DNA of 64,000 nt from Panax quinquefolius (taxonomy: Eukaryota; Streptophyta; Magnoliopsida; Apiales; Araliaceae), in NCBI GenBank assembly GCA_020205615.1, contig CM035171.1, positions 27,823,105-27,887,104 on the forward strand. The letters run 5' to 3'. The position numbers and the translations under genes are program-made. The notes below the pieces were generated by a model. The model did not search any database, was not told the origin of the DNA, and saw nothing but the letters and a program-made list of their open reading frames with translations. Shown in pieces: positions 39,280 to 51,252 of the stretch (the stretch's first letter is position 1; every line of letters starts with the position of its first letter).

Positions 39280-39891
39280 TTAGGACATTGATCTGGGTCC
39301 TCCAATATCTAAACCATTCATTTCAACAATGGCTTTCCAATAGTCGACTTTAGTAGTCATTATTACAGCTTATTTTAATAGTACAAGCTTGACATTGATC
39401 CTTATGAATTATCGTCGATTGAATAGATTTACGCCAAGTCTTCCTCTCGCACTTGATTACGAATCACTCTTTGGATAAATAATTAAGAATTTTTGTTGAA
39501 TGTCTTCTTGAGGACATTTCATTCGATTTCTGTTTCAATTTTGATTTACATTTATTAGCAAAATGTCATGGTTTACCACATTTATAACATCGGACTTTAG
39601 ATTTATCTTTTTACTATTGTTCCTTCTTTTCTTAGTGGTTTTTCGGGGTTTTGTTCTTAGATTTCTTAGAAGAACGTCTTGATGAGGTATAGAGTGCTTG
39701 AAATCATTATTTTTTAGCCTTATTGGGATCTTTGTAATTTTGTATCATAAGAGAATTGGTCACAAAATTCTCTTATCTCATGTCTTTAGTGAAATTACAT
39801 TGTTTCATTAATTGTTGGAGTTTCATATCATTAGGACATTGATACTGGGTCCTCCAATATCTAAACCATTCATTTCAACAATGGCTTTTCA
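39280..39891 (-). pseudogene. Pararetrovirus coat-protein fragment (minus strand), U6
   Basis: Lys-rich stretch, zinc-knuckle block and the flanking 66-bp repeats are present; frames are changed at several sites. Confidence 0.72.
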
Positions 39892-40391
39892 ATTATTAAA
39901 TGTGTTTTAAAATTTTAGGATGATCTTTTGAATCAGCACTTTTTAATCCGAGTTGATTGCTCAGCTGCAAAACAGATATTTAAAAAAGATGTTCAGAATT
40001 TAGCATCTAAACAGATATTTGCAACCTGGCAGAGTACTTTATCCGTATTTGACTTTGATATTGAATATATCAAAGGAAAACAGAATTCTTTACCAGATTT
40101 TCTAACCCGAGAATATTTTCAGGAATGACCAGTAGAATCCGTGGCCGCGGTCAGCGAGGCCGAGGCAGAGCTAATTTATACTATACAGAATTCCCGTCAT
40201 TAAATACTCAATCCAACATTTCTTCGGCTTCTTCTAGCCATCTAACAGTAAAGGATGTTCTCCTATTACCCGAACAGTACATTCCCAACAAAAATACGGA
40301 AGAAACAGTATTGATCATTGAACAGAATGATGAGAAATGGATGAAAGATCCATGGGAGATAAAGAGACGTTATTTAACGACTGTCGGGTAG
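39889..40391 (+). pseudogene. Pararetrovirus RNase H C-terminus overlapping ORF2 start, U7 (cleanest copy)
   Basis: The RNase H tail is open from 39928 to 40128. It contains LIRVDCSAAKQIF, QIFATWQSTLSVFDFDIEYI and the closing SLPDFLTREYF, all typical of caulimovirid RNase H. Its TGA stop (40126-40128) overlaps the ATG of a second frame (40125-40391) as ATGA. That frame starts with an Arg/Gly-rich segment (RIRGRGQRGRGR), which may bind nucleic acid, then LTVKDVLLLPEQY and DPWEIKRRYLTT. It ends three codons later at the palindrome junction, so ORF2 is truncated. The upstream RNase H and RT are missing. I infer an ATGA-coupled second ORF as in florendovirus-like elements, from memory of that group. 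Confidence 0.87.
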
Positions 40392-40686
40392 TATGGGGAT
40401 TAATACCCCAATTAGCAAGAGGCATGATGCTCTTGACGGTTGTTTTACTGTATTGGATTGGACTAGCTGATTTTGATGGATCATGAAGCGTGTGCTTAAT
40501 GTCCATGGATGCTGTTTCAAGGATAATTTGCTCATAAACATAACGATACTGATTGAAACAGGGAGGAGACTGTTGAGTCGTTAAATAACGTCTCTTTATC
40601 TCCCATGGATCTTTCATCCATTTCTCATCATTCTGTTCAATGATCAATACTGTTTCTTCCGTATTTTTGTTGGGAATGTACTGTTC
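40272..40686. repeat. Palindrome of viral ORF2: two perfect 111-bp arms
   Basis: Bases 40272-40382 are the exact reverse complement of 40576-40686, with a 193-bp spacer that is itself minus-strand ORF2. The arms encode the NKNTEETVLIIEQ to KRRYLTT part of ORF2. A transcript on either strand would form a long hairpin. Degraded equivalents are 10459-10873, 16413-16827, 22353-22775, 28347-28768, 34318-34729 and 46254-46672. U1 has none. Confidence 0.97.
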
Positions 40687-40695
40687 AATGATCAA
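40390..40695 (-). pseudogene. Pararetrovirus ORF2 piece, inverted, U7
   Basis: On the minus strand the frame continues the ORF2 sequence beyond the arm: KRRYLTTQQSPPCFNQ, RYVYEQIILETASMDIK, DPSKSASPIQY and LANWGINP. After that it crosses into the reverse complement of the left arm, giving meaningless residues. It therefore supplies the part of ORF2 that the plus-strand copy lacks. The junction lies near 40390-40405. Confidence 0.85.
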
Positions 40696-40769
40696 TACTG
40701 TTTCAAAAAGAAATAAAATTTCTTACTACAGAACAGAGAATTTTACAACCTTCTTTACAGAACAAGATA
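40696..40769 (+). pseudogene. Pararetrovirus protease/RT linker stub, U7
   Basis: About 70 bp are homologous to 741-810 of U1, the end of the protease region. The stub is fused to the palindrome on its left and runs straight into the (TAA)n tract on its right. It occurs in U2-U8. Confidence 0.75.
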
Positions 40770-41320
<551 letters not shown>

Positions 41321-42081
41321 TTTCTACTACTCGCATACCCACATTATAACCTTATTTAATGTTAATGTTTATTTAAACATTTAGTTCCTTTCTCAGTTTC
41401 TAGAACACACCGATATTCAACCGTTTATGTATTACAATTACATATGAACTTATTGTACTACTTGGTACCTTATATTAACATAATGTACTCTTATCCTATG
41501 TTTTATTAATGTCACACATATAACATTAATGTATCAATTCAGAGTCTTCTGATGAAATTAACCAACTTCAATCGATCATTTGGTGCAAGCAATGCTACTT
41601 GATTTATCTTCTTTCTTCAAATGCATTGTCTTGCACCCTTTACTGATGCAAGTTTGGTTTTAGCTTTAATTCAAAGGTCAACTTTTATCACCATATTTGT
41701 TTTACATGACATGTATTACTGTCCACATGAGTGACATTGCTAATCTAAGAGTGTGTTCATTACTTATATGAAATCACATGCTCAAACACGATTAATCTTC
41801 TTAATTCCCTTTTTAACTCGCTTAGTGAATTTCCTCATTTCACATCATGCCACACAAGGCATTCCACCATTCTCATTGTCAAATTCAAACTTCTTAATAC
41901 GCATTAATCTAGTGCAACTCAATTGAATTAATCAACTTACAAAACATTAACACTTATATTCACATAAATATTATTTCCATTAATATATTTATTTAATAAC
42001 ACGTGGAAATTCTCGGGTATTATAGCACACGTGGCGTCTACGTGGCACACGTTAATATGTATATTCTTGACGTGATCGTCA

Positions 42082-42386
42082 TTAAATTTTTCAAAAATTG
42101 TTTTTGCAAAGATTTGAACTCACAACCTCACATTTGGAATTTTGGTCATACGATTGCTGATGCAACACGAATCAACTATTAATATCTTGCAAGGATTAAT
42201 ATTTATTTCAAAACATGATATTTCCCCAATATATTCCTTTCTTCTCCTTTAAATAACTAAATGTACATGAAAGTCTTGAGATACATACATAAATGTACAT
42301 AACTAATTGAGTGATAATAATGATAATAATAATTATAATAATAATATTGTTATTGTTATTATTATTATTATTATTATTAGTAGTAC

Positions 42387-42458
<72 letters not shown>

Positions 42459-42682
42459 CATAATTATTTATGGTATGTAGTGAATGAGAATAAAGGAATA
42501 TATGGAAAAAATCTCATGTTTTGATATAAATATTAATCATTGCAAAATATTAACAGTTGATCCATATTACTTTAGCGGTATATGACCAAAATTTCAAATG
42601 TGAGGTTCTCGAAGTTCAAATATGTGCAAAAGGCAATTTTGGAAAAATTTAATCAACATAAACAATTTTTGGAAAAATTTAA
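42082..42682. repeat. Inverted-repeat element around (TTA)n, U7
   Basis: Arms are about 42082-42230 and 42500-42682; the centre is at 42312-42460. Confidence 0.65.
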
Positions 42683-43095
42683 TCAAACAAACATGTGAGG
42701 GATAGTTTAGCTAGGTTTCGAACCTAAGACCTATGAGTTTTTGGGCCATCAAGCTACCACTAAGTCATTCTAATTTATTCGTTAACCAAACTACTGCCAT
42801 AACTTGTAGCGGTAGACAATGTAACACATGAGCAAATGAGGGGCAAATGAGTAATTTCTCATGTCGCTACAGTCTGTAGCGGCAGGAGGAAATCTTTTTC
42901 AATCCGTGACATCTAATGTTGCGATCAACGATATAGATTATGGTTGTTGAAATAGTACCCGTGACAACCGATTGCCAAGCATGTTAGTTCCGGGCCTCCG
43001 ACCCAAATAAAACCAATCTTATCAAACCTGATTATTATATCTATGTTTCCCAATGTTTCCTATTTCTAGATAGAAGTAGGATATACTTACAAGTA

Positions 43096-43365
43096 CTCCT
43101 CAATCTCAAAAATGAAAGTGATGATTGATTTTATGCGAAATTAAAAAATGTCAAATGATAAAATTATTCATATTTAAATTCTCATCTAATTGCATATTTT
43201 TATATACATGGCTAGTGATATTATTATAAATAATTAAAATATGACATTTAATACTAAGGATATTACACACAAATTATTATAAAAAAATAGATTATTTAAT
43301 ATAAGTAAATATTTAACTTGAGATTACATAAAATAATAAGAAATTTTATTCTTAGACGGAGGGAG
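43096..43365. mobile_element. Stowaway-like MITE, U7
   Basis: Starts CTCCTCAATCTC, ends ACGGAGGGAG, flanked by TA (43094-43095, 43366-43367). Confidence 0.85.
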
Positions 43366-44144
43366 TAACTTAAATCATGAACATATTTTTAAGTCCAGAA
43401 ACAAAACATAAAAATAAGAATAGTAATGGTATACCCCTAGCTATTTCTAGTTCACCTTTAACCTTTTTTCTAAATATATTATAAAATTAAATTATAATAC
43501 TATCGGTTTTAAGATAAAACATAAAAGATGAAGAAAAATTTATTATGTTTTATGAACTAGAATGTAATAAAGTTATTTAAAAATAACTTTTAAGTCATTC
43601 TTAATAAGTTAGTTTGATCCCATATTAATGTAATATTAATTTTATCCTATTTTATTTTAATTTTTATTAAAATGAAATATTAAGATAAAACGTCACTTTA
43701 ATTGGTGTTAGAATTTTTATTTTTATTTTTTTTATAGCTGAAATCTTATATACTCCTTCATTTTCAACACCGATGATAGAGAATAAACATAAAAAAATAT
43801 TAATATTTGTAAACAAGTACAAGATATCAAAAAAATAAAAAAAAAAGAGATTCCTACGTTAATTAAAGTGATGTTACATCTTACTCTTTTTTATAAATTT
43901 GCTTTATAAAAAATTTTTAAAAAAAATTACAAAAAAATGTTTATTTCCCACGAAACCAATTCTATCGGAATAAACCTTCCTTTTACTTCGTCATCTCCTT
44001 GCCCTCACTCTCTCTCTCTCTCCCTCTTCTTTCAACAACTGTATAAAAAAAAACCCTTCTCCTTAACAGTAGATCCGACGACAACTCCCTTCAACTCCCT
44101 AGAAGTAGATCGGTGGCTGGACTTCATAGTAGTAGATTGTAGCG

Positions 44145-44667
44145 GCGAAACTCACTGGCAAAACACCAAGAGTCGTGGTCATTACCTCCGGCAAAGGCGA
44201 TGTTGGCAAAACCACTACCACCGCCAACATCAGCCTTTCCCTCGCCCGCCTTGGCTTCTCCATCGTCGCCATTGACGTCGGCGCCGACCTCCATGACCTT
44301 GACCTCCTCATTGGACTCGAAAACCGCGTCAACTACACTCGTTGAAGTCCTCAACGATGATTGCCGCCTTGAACAAGCCCTAGTTCGCCACAAACATTTT
44401 TCCAACTTCGAATTACTCTTTATTTCCAAGCCCCGATCTAAACTCCCAATTGGGTTTGGTGGAAAAGCCCTAGTTTGGCTAATGGACGCCTTAAAAGACC
44501 TCCAAGAGGGCTCCCCTGATTTCATTTTAATCGATTACCTGGTTAGGATTGATGCTTTGGGTTCATAACGGCAATCACACCGGCGAATGAGGCTATTTTG
44601 GTAACAACGCCAGACATTACGGCATTGCGTGATGCTGACAGGGTTACAGGCTTCTAAGAATGCTTCA
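44145..44667 (+). pseudogene. MinD (chloroplast septum-site ATPase) fragment, U7, reference copy
   Basis: Plant MinD is a plastid-targeted, nuclear-encoded ATPase that positions the chloroplast division ring. This fragment begins just before [10 protein letters not shown], has the deviant Walker [12 protein letters not shown] (GKGGVGKT is expected) and the block [16 protein letters not shown]. After ENRVNYT a 2-base deletion, shared by all units, shifts the frame. MinD resumes as [29 protein letters not shown] and SPDFILIDYLVRID. Homology ends soon after DITALRD, so the dimerisation and C-terminal membrane-targeting parts are absent. Several changes from the expected sequence are C-to-T or G-to-A, as with deaminated methylcytosine. 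The minus-strand frames here are shadows. It is not a working gene. Confidence 0.92.
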
Positions 44668-44814
44668 GGTTAAAGGTAAGGCATTGACCAACTCTGGATC
44701 ATTTGCGTTGTTTGTCAGAACTCATTAATTTATTGTGGATGTCCCATTGAAACAAAGTAATGAGTTTTCTCGTCACATTACTCGTATTATATTTGAGTTT
44801 AGTTCTTCTTGCAG

Positions 44815-44989
44815 CGAAAATTGTCATTTTATTGGTTGGAATGTGTGGACCACCCAGGCAATAATTTGTGGTTAGAGCTCATATGTTAGAGAGTGGGATT
44901 ACGCGAGATTTAGACAGATTATTTGATAAGTCTTGTACTTTGTTTTGATGTGTGACATGGATCAAATTAGTGGTCTTATAGCAGCAAAG
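44815..44989 (+). pseudogene. Serine hydroxymethyltransferase exon fragment, U7
   Basis: Clean acceptor [18 protein letters not shown] and REWDYARF blocks intact; the DKCGA segment altered; [14 protein letters not shown] intact to the donor GTGAAA. Confidence 0.8.
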
Positions 44990-45248
44990 GTGAAATATTC
45001 ATGTTTAAACTGAAAAGAATTTGTGCTTTAGCTTGTTTACGCATGTCTTGCTTGAAATTTAATTTCTTTTGTTAACCTTATGAATAATCTATTAGTTTTG
45101 TGTTAGCTATGGTTTATAATTTGAGAATCAGAAAGTAGTACAATTGTAAACAACTATAAAATAAAAAAATGAGAATCAAGATGCGCTTTGTTGGAAAATC
45201 ACTAGATGAATGTGTGGAATCATTGATTTACGATTATTTTGGGTTTCA

Positions 45249-45875
45249 TTAGGACATTGATCTTTGGGTCCTCCAATATCTAAACCATTCATTTCAACAA
45301 TGGCTTTCCAATAGTCAGCTTTAGTAGTCGTATTACAGTTATTTTTAATAGTACAAGCTTGACATTGATCCTTATGAAATTATTATCGTCGATTCGAGAA
45401 TAGATTTCTGCCAAGTCTTCCTCTGCACTTGATTCTGAATCACTGCTGGATAAATAATTAAGAATTTTTTGTTGAATGTCTTCTTCAAGGGACATTTCAT
45501 TCAGTTTCTGTTTCAATTTTGATTTACATTTATTAGCAAAATGTCATGGTTTACCACATTTATAACACTGGACTTTAGATTTATCTTTTTTACTATTGTT
45601 CCTTCTTTTCTTAGTGGTTTTTTCAGGGGTTTTGTTCTTAGATTTCTTAGAAGAACGTCTTCGGTAAGGTATAGAGTGCTTCGAAATCTGTTATTTTTTA
45701 GCCTTATTGGGATACTGTAATTTTGTATCATAAGAGAATTGGTCACAAAATTCTCTTATCTCATGTCTTTTAGTGAAATTCTGTTGTTTCATTAATTGTT
45801 GGAGTTTCATATCATTAGGACATTGATACTGGGTCCTCCAATATCTAAACCATTCATTTCAACAATGGCTTTTCA
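45249..45875 (-). pseudogene. Pararetrovirus coat-protein fragment with zinc knuckle (minus strand), U7, reference copy
   Basis: Read on the minus strand: a block with MKLQQLMKQQN-like and EFCDQFSYDTKL sequence, then a Lys/Arg-rich stretch, then the retroviral-type zinc knuckle C-X2-C-X4-H-X4-C at 45526-45567. An in-frame TGA sits at 45544-45546, just before the His. Downstream is a Ser/Asp/Glu-rich acidic region (SSSDSESSAEEDLAEIY) with a frame open from 45516 to 45289. A Lys-rich basic region plus zinc knuckle is the hallmark of caulimovirid coat proteins. The flanking 66-bp direct repeats are at 45249-45314 and 45816-45875. Nothing upstream of the block is recognisable. Confidence 0.82.
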
Positions 45876-46365
45876 ATTATTAAATGTGTTTTAAAATTTT
45901 AGGATGATCTTTTGAATCAGCACTTTTTAATCCGAGTTGATTGCTCAGCTGCAAAACAGATATTTAAAAAAGATGTTCAGAATTTAGCATCTAAACAGAT
46001 ATTTGCAACCTGGCAGAGTACTTTATCCGTATTTGACTTTGATATTGAATATATCAAAGGAAAACAGAATTCTTTACCAGATTTTCTAACCCGAGAATAT
46101 TTTCGTGGAGTGACCAAGAGAATCAAGTGGCGGCAAATGAGGTAGGCCGAGAAACTAATTTATACTATCTGAAATTCCGTCATTAAATACTCAATCCAAG
46201 ATTTCTTGACTTCTTCTAGCCATCTAACAATGAAGGATGTTCTCTATTACCCTAACGAAGACATTCCCAACAAAAATACGGAAGAAACAATTGATCATTG
46301 AATGAATGATGAGAAATGGATGAAAGATCCATGGGAGATAAAGAGACGTTATTTAACGATCGTTC
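45873..46365 (+). pseudogene. Pararetrovirus RNase H end plus ORF2 start, U8
   Basis: RNase H frame open at 45912-46145, identical to U7 up to the REYF block. The ATGA overlap and the Arg/Gly-rich ORF2 start are altered after 46105. The left palindrome arm is about 46254-46365. Confidence 0.83.
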
Positions 46366-46372
46366 GGGTAGT

Positions 46373-46680
46373 ATGGGGATTAATACCCCAATTAGCAAGA
46401 GGCATGATGCTCTTGACGGTTGTTTTACCAGATTGGATTGGACTAGGCGATTTTGATGGATCATGAAGCGTGTGCTTAATGTCCATGGATCTTTATTTTC
46501 AAGGATAATTTGCTCATAAACATAAGCGATCTTGATTGAAGCAGGGAGGAGACTGTTGAGTCGTTAAATAACGTCTCTTTATCTCCCATGGATCTTTCAT
46601 CCATTTCTCATTATTACATTCGATGATCAATCTTTGCTTTCTTCCGTATTTTTGTTGAGAATGTCTTTGTTCGATGATCA
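46373..46680 (-). pseudogene. Pararetrovirus ORF2 piece, inverted, U8
   Basis: Minus-strand ORF2 segment, with right arm 46559-46672 altered at several sites. A protease/RT stub follows to 46757. Confidence 0.72.
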
Positions 46681-46757
46681 ATCTCTTGTTTCAAAAAGAA
46701 ATAAAATTTCTTCTTCTGAACGTAGAATTTTACAACCTTCTTTACTGAGCAAGATAA

Positions 46758-47315
<558 letters not shown>

Positions 47316-48076
47316 TCTACTACTTTCGCATACCCACATTATAACCTTATTTAATGTTAATGTTTATTTAAACATTTAGTTCCTTTCTCAGTTTCTAGAA
47401 CACACCGATATTCAACCGTTTATGTATTACAATTACATATGAACTTATTGTACTACTTGGTACCTTATATTAACATAATGTACTCTTATCCTATGTTTTA
47501 TTAATGTCACACATATAACATTAATGTATCAATTCAATCTTCTGATGAAAATTAACCAACTTCAATCGATCATCAAGTGTAACATTGCCATTGATTTGTC
47601 TCTTCTTGAGACTGACCTTGCATCTTGCATACCACTCTGATGCGAAGGTCAAGGTTTAGCTTTAATTCAGTGTCAACTTTTATCACCATATTTTTTTTAC
47701 ATGACATGTATTACTGTCCACATGAGTGACATTGCTAATCTAAGAGTGTGTTCATTACTTATATGAAATCACATGCTCAAACACGATTAATCTTCTTAAT
47801 TCCCTTTTTAACTCGCTTAGTGAATTTCCTCATTTCACATCATGCCACACAAGGCATTCCACCATTCTCATTGTCAAATTCACACTTCTTAATACGCATT
47901 AATCTAGTGCAACTCAATTGAATTAATCAACTTACAAAACATTAACACTTATATTCACATAAATATTATTTCCATTAATATATTTATTTAATAACACGTG
48001 GAAATTCTCGGGTATTATAGCACACGTGGCGTCTACGTGGCACACGTGGCATGTATGATCACGCGACGTGACGTCA

Positions 48077-48411
48077 TTAAATTTTTTCAAAAATTGTTTT
48101 TGCAAAGATTTGAACTCATGACCTCACATTTGGAATTTTGGTCATATGATTCTTGATGCAACATACGAATCAACTATTAATATCTTGCAAGGATTAATAT
48201 TTATTTCAAAACATGATATTTCCCCAATATATTCCTTTTCTTCTCCTTCAAATAACTAAATGTACATGAAAGTCTTGAGATACATACATAAATGTACATA
48301 ACTAATTGAGTGATAATAATGATAATAATAATTATAATAATAATATTGTTATTGTTATTGTTATTGTTATTGTTATTGTTATTATTATTATTAGTAGTAC
48401 TATTATTATTA

Positions 48412-48483
<72 letters not shown>

Positions 48484-48708
48484 CGCAATTATTTATGGTA
48501 TGTAGTGAATGAGAATAAAGGAATATATGGAAAAATCTCATGTTTTGATATAAATATTAATCATTGCAAAATATTAACAATTGATCCATATTACTTTAGC
48601 GGTTATATGACCAAAATTTCAAATGTGAGGTTCTTCGAAATCAAATATGTGCAAAGGCAATTTTTTGGAAAAATTTAATCAACATAGGCAATTTTTGGAA
48701 AAATTTAA
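48077..48708. repeat. Inverted-repeat element around (TTA)n, U8
   Basis: Arms are about 48077-48230 and 48530-48708. The centre, 48312-48483, has six TTG/TTA alternations at its left end. Confidence 0.65.
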
Positions 48709-49123
48709 TCAAACAAACATGTGAGGGATAGTTTAGCTAGGTTTCGAACCTAAGACCTATGAGTTTTTGGGCCATCAAGCTACCACTAAGTCATTCTAAT
48801 TTATTAGTTAACCAAACTACCGCCATAACTTGTAGCGGTAGACAATGTAACACATGAGCAAATGAGGGCAAATGAGTAATTTCTCGTGTAAGCTACAAAT
48901 CTGAAGTGGTGAGGAGGAAATCTTTTTCAATCCGTGACATCTAATGTTGGGATCAACGATATAGATTATGGTTGTTGAAATAGTACCCGTGACAACCGAT
49001 TGCCAAGCATGTTAGTTCCGGGCCTCCGACCCAAATAAAACCAATCTCATCAAACCTGATTAATATATCTATGTTTCCCAATGTTTCCTATTTCTAGATA
49101 GAAGTAGGATATACTTACAAGTA

Positions 49124-49390
49124 CTCCCTCACTCTGAAAATGAAAGTAATGATTGATTTTATGCGAAATTAAAAAATGTCAAATGATAAAATTATTCATA
49201 TTTAAATTCTCATCTAATTGCATATTTTTTATATACATGGCTAGTGATATTATATAAATAATAAAATATGACATTTAATACTAAGGATATTACGCACAAA
49301 TTATTATAAAAAATAGATTATTTAATATAAGTAAATATTTAACTTGAGATTACATAAAATAATAAGAACTTTTATTCTTAGGCGGAGGAG
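49124..49390. mobile_element. Stowaway-like MITE, U8
   Basis: Starts CTCCCTCACTCTG, ends GGCGGAGGAG, flanked by TA (49122-49123, 49391-49392). Confidence 0.87.
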
Positions 49391-50160
49391 TAACTTAAAT
49401 CATGAACATATTTTTAAGTCCGAAAACAAAACATAAAAAGAAGAATAGTAATGGTATACCCTAGCTATTTCTAGTTCTCCTTTAACCTTTTTTCTAAATA
49501 TATTATAAAATTAAATTATAATCTTATCGGTTTTAAGATAAAACATAAAAGATGAAGAAAAATTTATTATGTTTTATGAACTAGAAAGAATAAAGTTATT
49601 TAAAAATAACTTTTAAGTCATTCTTAATAAGTTAGTTTGACCCCATATTAATGTAATATTAATTTTATCCTATTTTATTTAATTTTTTTAAAAAAAATGA
49701 AATATTAAGATAAAACGTCACTTTAATTGGTGTTAGAATTTTTATTTTTTTTTTTTATAGTGATATCTTATATACTCCTTCATTTTCAACATCGATGATA
49801 GAGAATAAACATAAAAAAATATTAATATTTGTAAACAAGTACAAGATATCAAAAAAATAAAAAAAAAGAGTATCCTACGTTAATTAAAGTGATGTTACAT
49901 CTTACTCTTTTTTTATAAATTTGCTTTATAAAAAAATTTTAAAAAAAAATTACAAAAAAATGTTTATTTCCCACGAAACCAATTCTATCGGAATAAACCC
50001 TCCTTTTACTTCGTCATTTCCTTGCCCTCACTCACTCTCTCTCTCTCTCTCTCCCTCTCCTTTCAACAGCTGTATAGAAAAAAACCCTTCTCCTTAACAG
50101 TAGATCCGACGACAACTCCCTTAGATCGGTGGCTGGACTTCATAGTAGTAGATCGTAGCG

Positions 50161-50683
50161 GCGAAACTCACTGGCAAAACACCAAGAGTCGTGGTCATTA
50201 CCTCCGGCAAAGGCGATGTTGGCAAAACCACTACCACCGCCAACATCAGCCTTTCCCTCGCCCGCCTTGGCTTCTCCATCGTCGCCATTGACGTCGACGT
50301 CGGCCTCCGCAACCTCGAACTCCTTATTGGACTCGAAAATCGCGTCAACTACACTCGTTGAAGTCCTCAACGATGATTGCCGCCTTGAACAAGCCCTAGT
50401 TCGCCACAAACGTTTTTCCAACTTCGAATTACTCTTTATTTCCAAGCCCCGATCCAAACTCCCAATTGGGTTTGGTGGAAAAGCCCTAGTTTGGCTAGTG
50501 GACGCCTTAAAAGACCTCCAAGAGGCCTCCCCTGATTTCATTTTAACGATTACTTGGCTAGGATTGATGCTGGGTTCATAACGGCAATCACACCGGCGAA
50601 TGAGGCTGTTTTGGTAACAACGCCAGACATTACTGACATTAAGCGTGATCTTGATAGGTTTCTGAGCTTCTAAGAATGCTTCA
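50161..50683 (+). pseudogene. MinD fragment, U8
   Basis: Clean Walker A ([14 protein letters not shown]), [19 protein letters not shown] and, after the shared frameshift, FSNFELLFISKPRSKLPIGF. It carries point differences not seen in the other units (Arg for His in RHKRFSNF, Ala for Gly in LQEASPD). There is one frameshift near 50548. Confidence 0.9.
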
Positions 50684-50830
50684 GGTTAAAGGTAAGGCAT
50701 TGACCAACTCTGGATCATTTGCGTTGTTTGTCAGAACTCATTAATTTATTGTGGATGTCCCATTGAAACAAAGTAATGAGTTTTCTAGTCACATTACTCG
50801 TATTATATTTGAGTTTAGTTCTTCTTGCAG

Positions 50831-51002
50831 CGAAAATTGTCATTTTATTGGTTGGAATGTGTGGACCACCCAGGCAATAATTTGTGGTCGGAGCTCATAT
50901 GTTAGAGAGTGGGATTATGCGAGATTTAGACAGATTGCTGATAAGTGCGGCGCTGTTTTGATGTGTGACATGGATTAAATTAGTGGTCTTATAGTAGCTA
51001 AG
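50831..51002 (+). pseudogene. Serine hydroxymethyltransferase exon fragment, U8, reference copy
   Basis: SHMT is the PLP enzyme that interconverts serine and glycine with folate. The exon lies between an acceptor TTCTTGCAG and a donor AAG/GTGAAA. One open frame gives [20 protein letters not shown], then [16 protein letters not shown]. This matches the conserved SHMT segment that normally ends MAHISGLVAA. In the other units it reads [11 protein letters not shown]; here a TAA replaces the Gln codon. The substitution of Ala-His by Asp-Gln removes a conserved histidine. The PLP lysine would lie in a later exon and is absent. The type with ICGGSSYPREWDY is, from memory, closest to plant SHM6/SHM7. 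Confidence 0.87.
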
Positions 51003-51241
51003 GTGAAATATTCATGTTTAAACTGAAAAGAATTTGTGCTTTAGCTTGTTTACGCATGTCTTGCTTGAAATTTAATTTCTTTTGTTAACCTTATGAATAA
51101 TCTATTAGTTTTGTGTTAGCTATGGTTTATAATTTGAGAATCTGAAAGTAGTACACTGTAAACAACTATAAAATAAAAAAAATGAGAATCAAGATGTAAT
51201 TTGTTGGAAAAGTCACTAGATGAATGTGTGGAATCATTGAT
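51003..51241 (+). other. Intron-like sequence after the SHMT fragment, end of array
   Basis: Same sequence as after the other SHMT fragments, up to GGAATCATTGAT, where array homology stops. The coat-protein fragment that follows in U1-U7 is missing here. Confidence 0.6.
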
Positions 51242-51252
51242 ACTACATCATT

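Noticed and set aside
44145..44667. Bacterial origin or contamination suggested by a MinD/ParA-type ATPase
   Set aside because: The sequence matches the plant chloroplast form, is embedded in plant repeats and recurs in all units.
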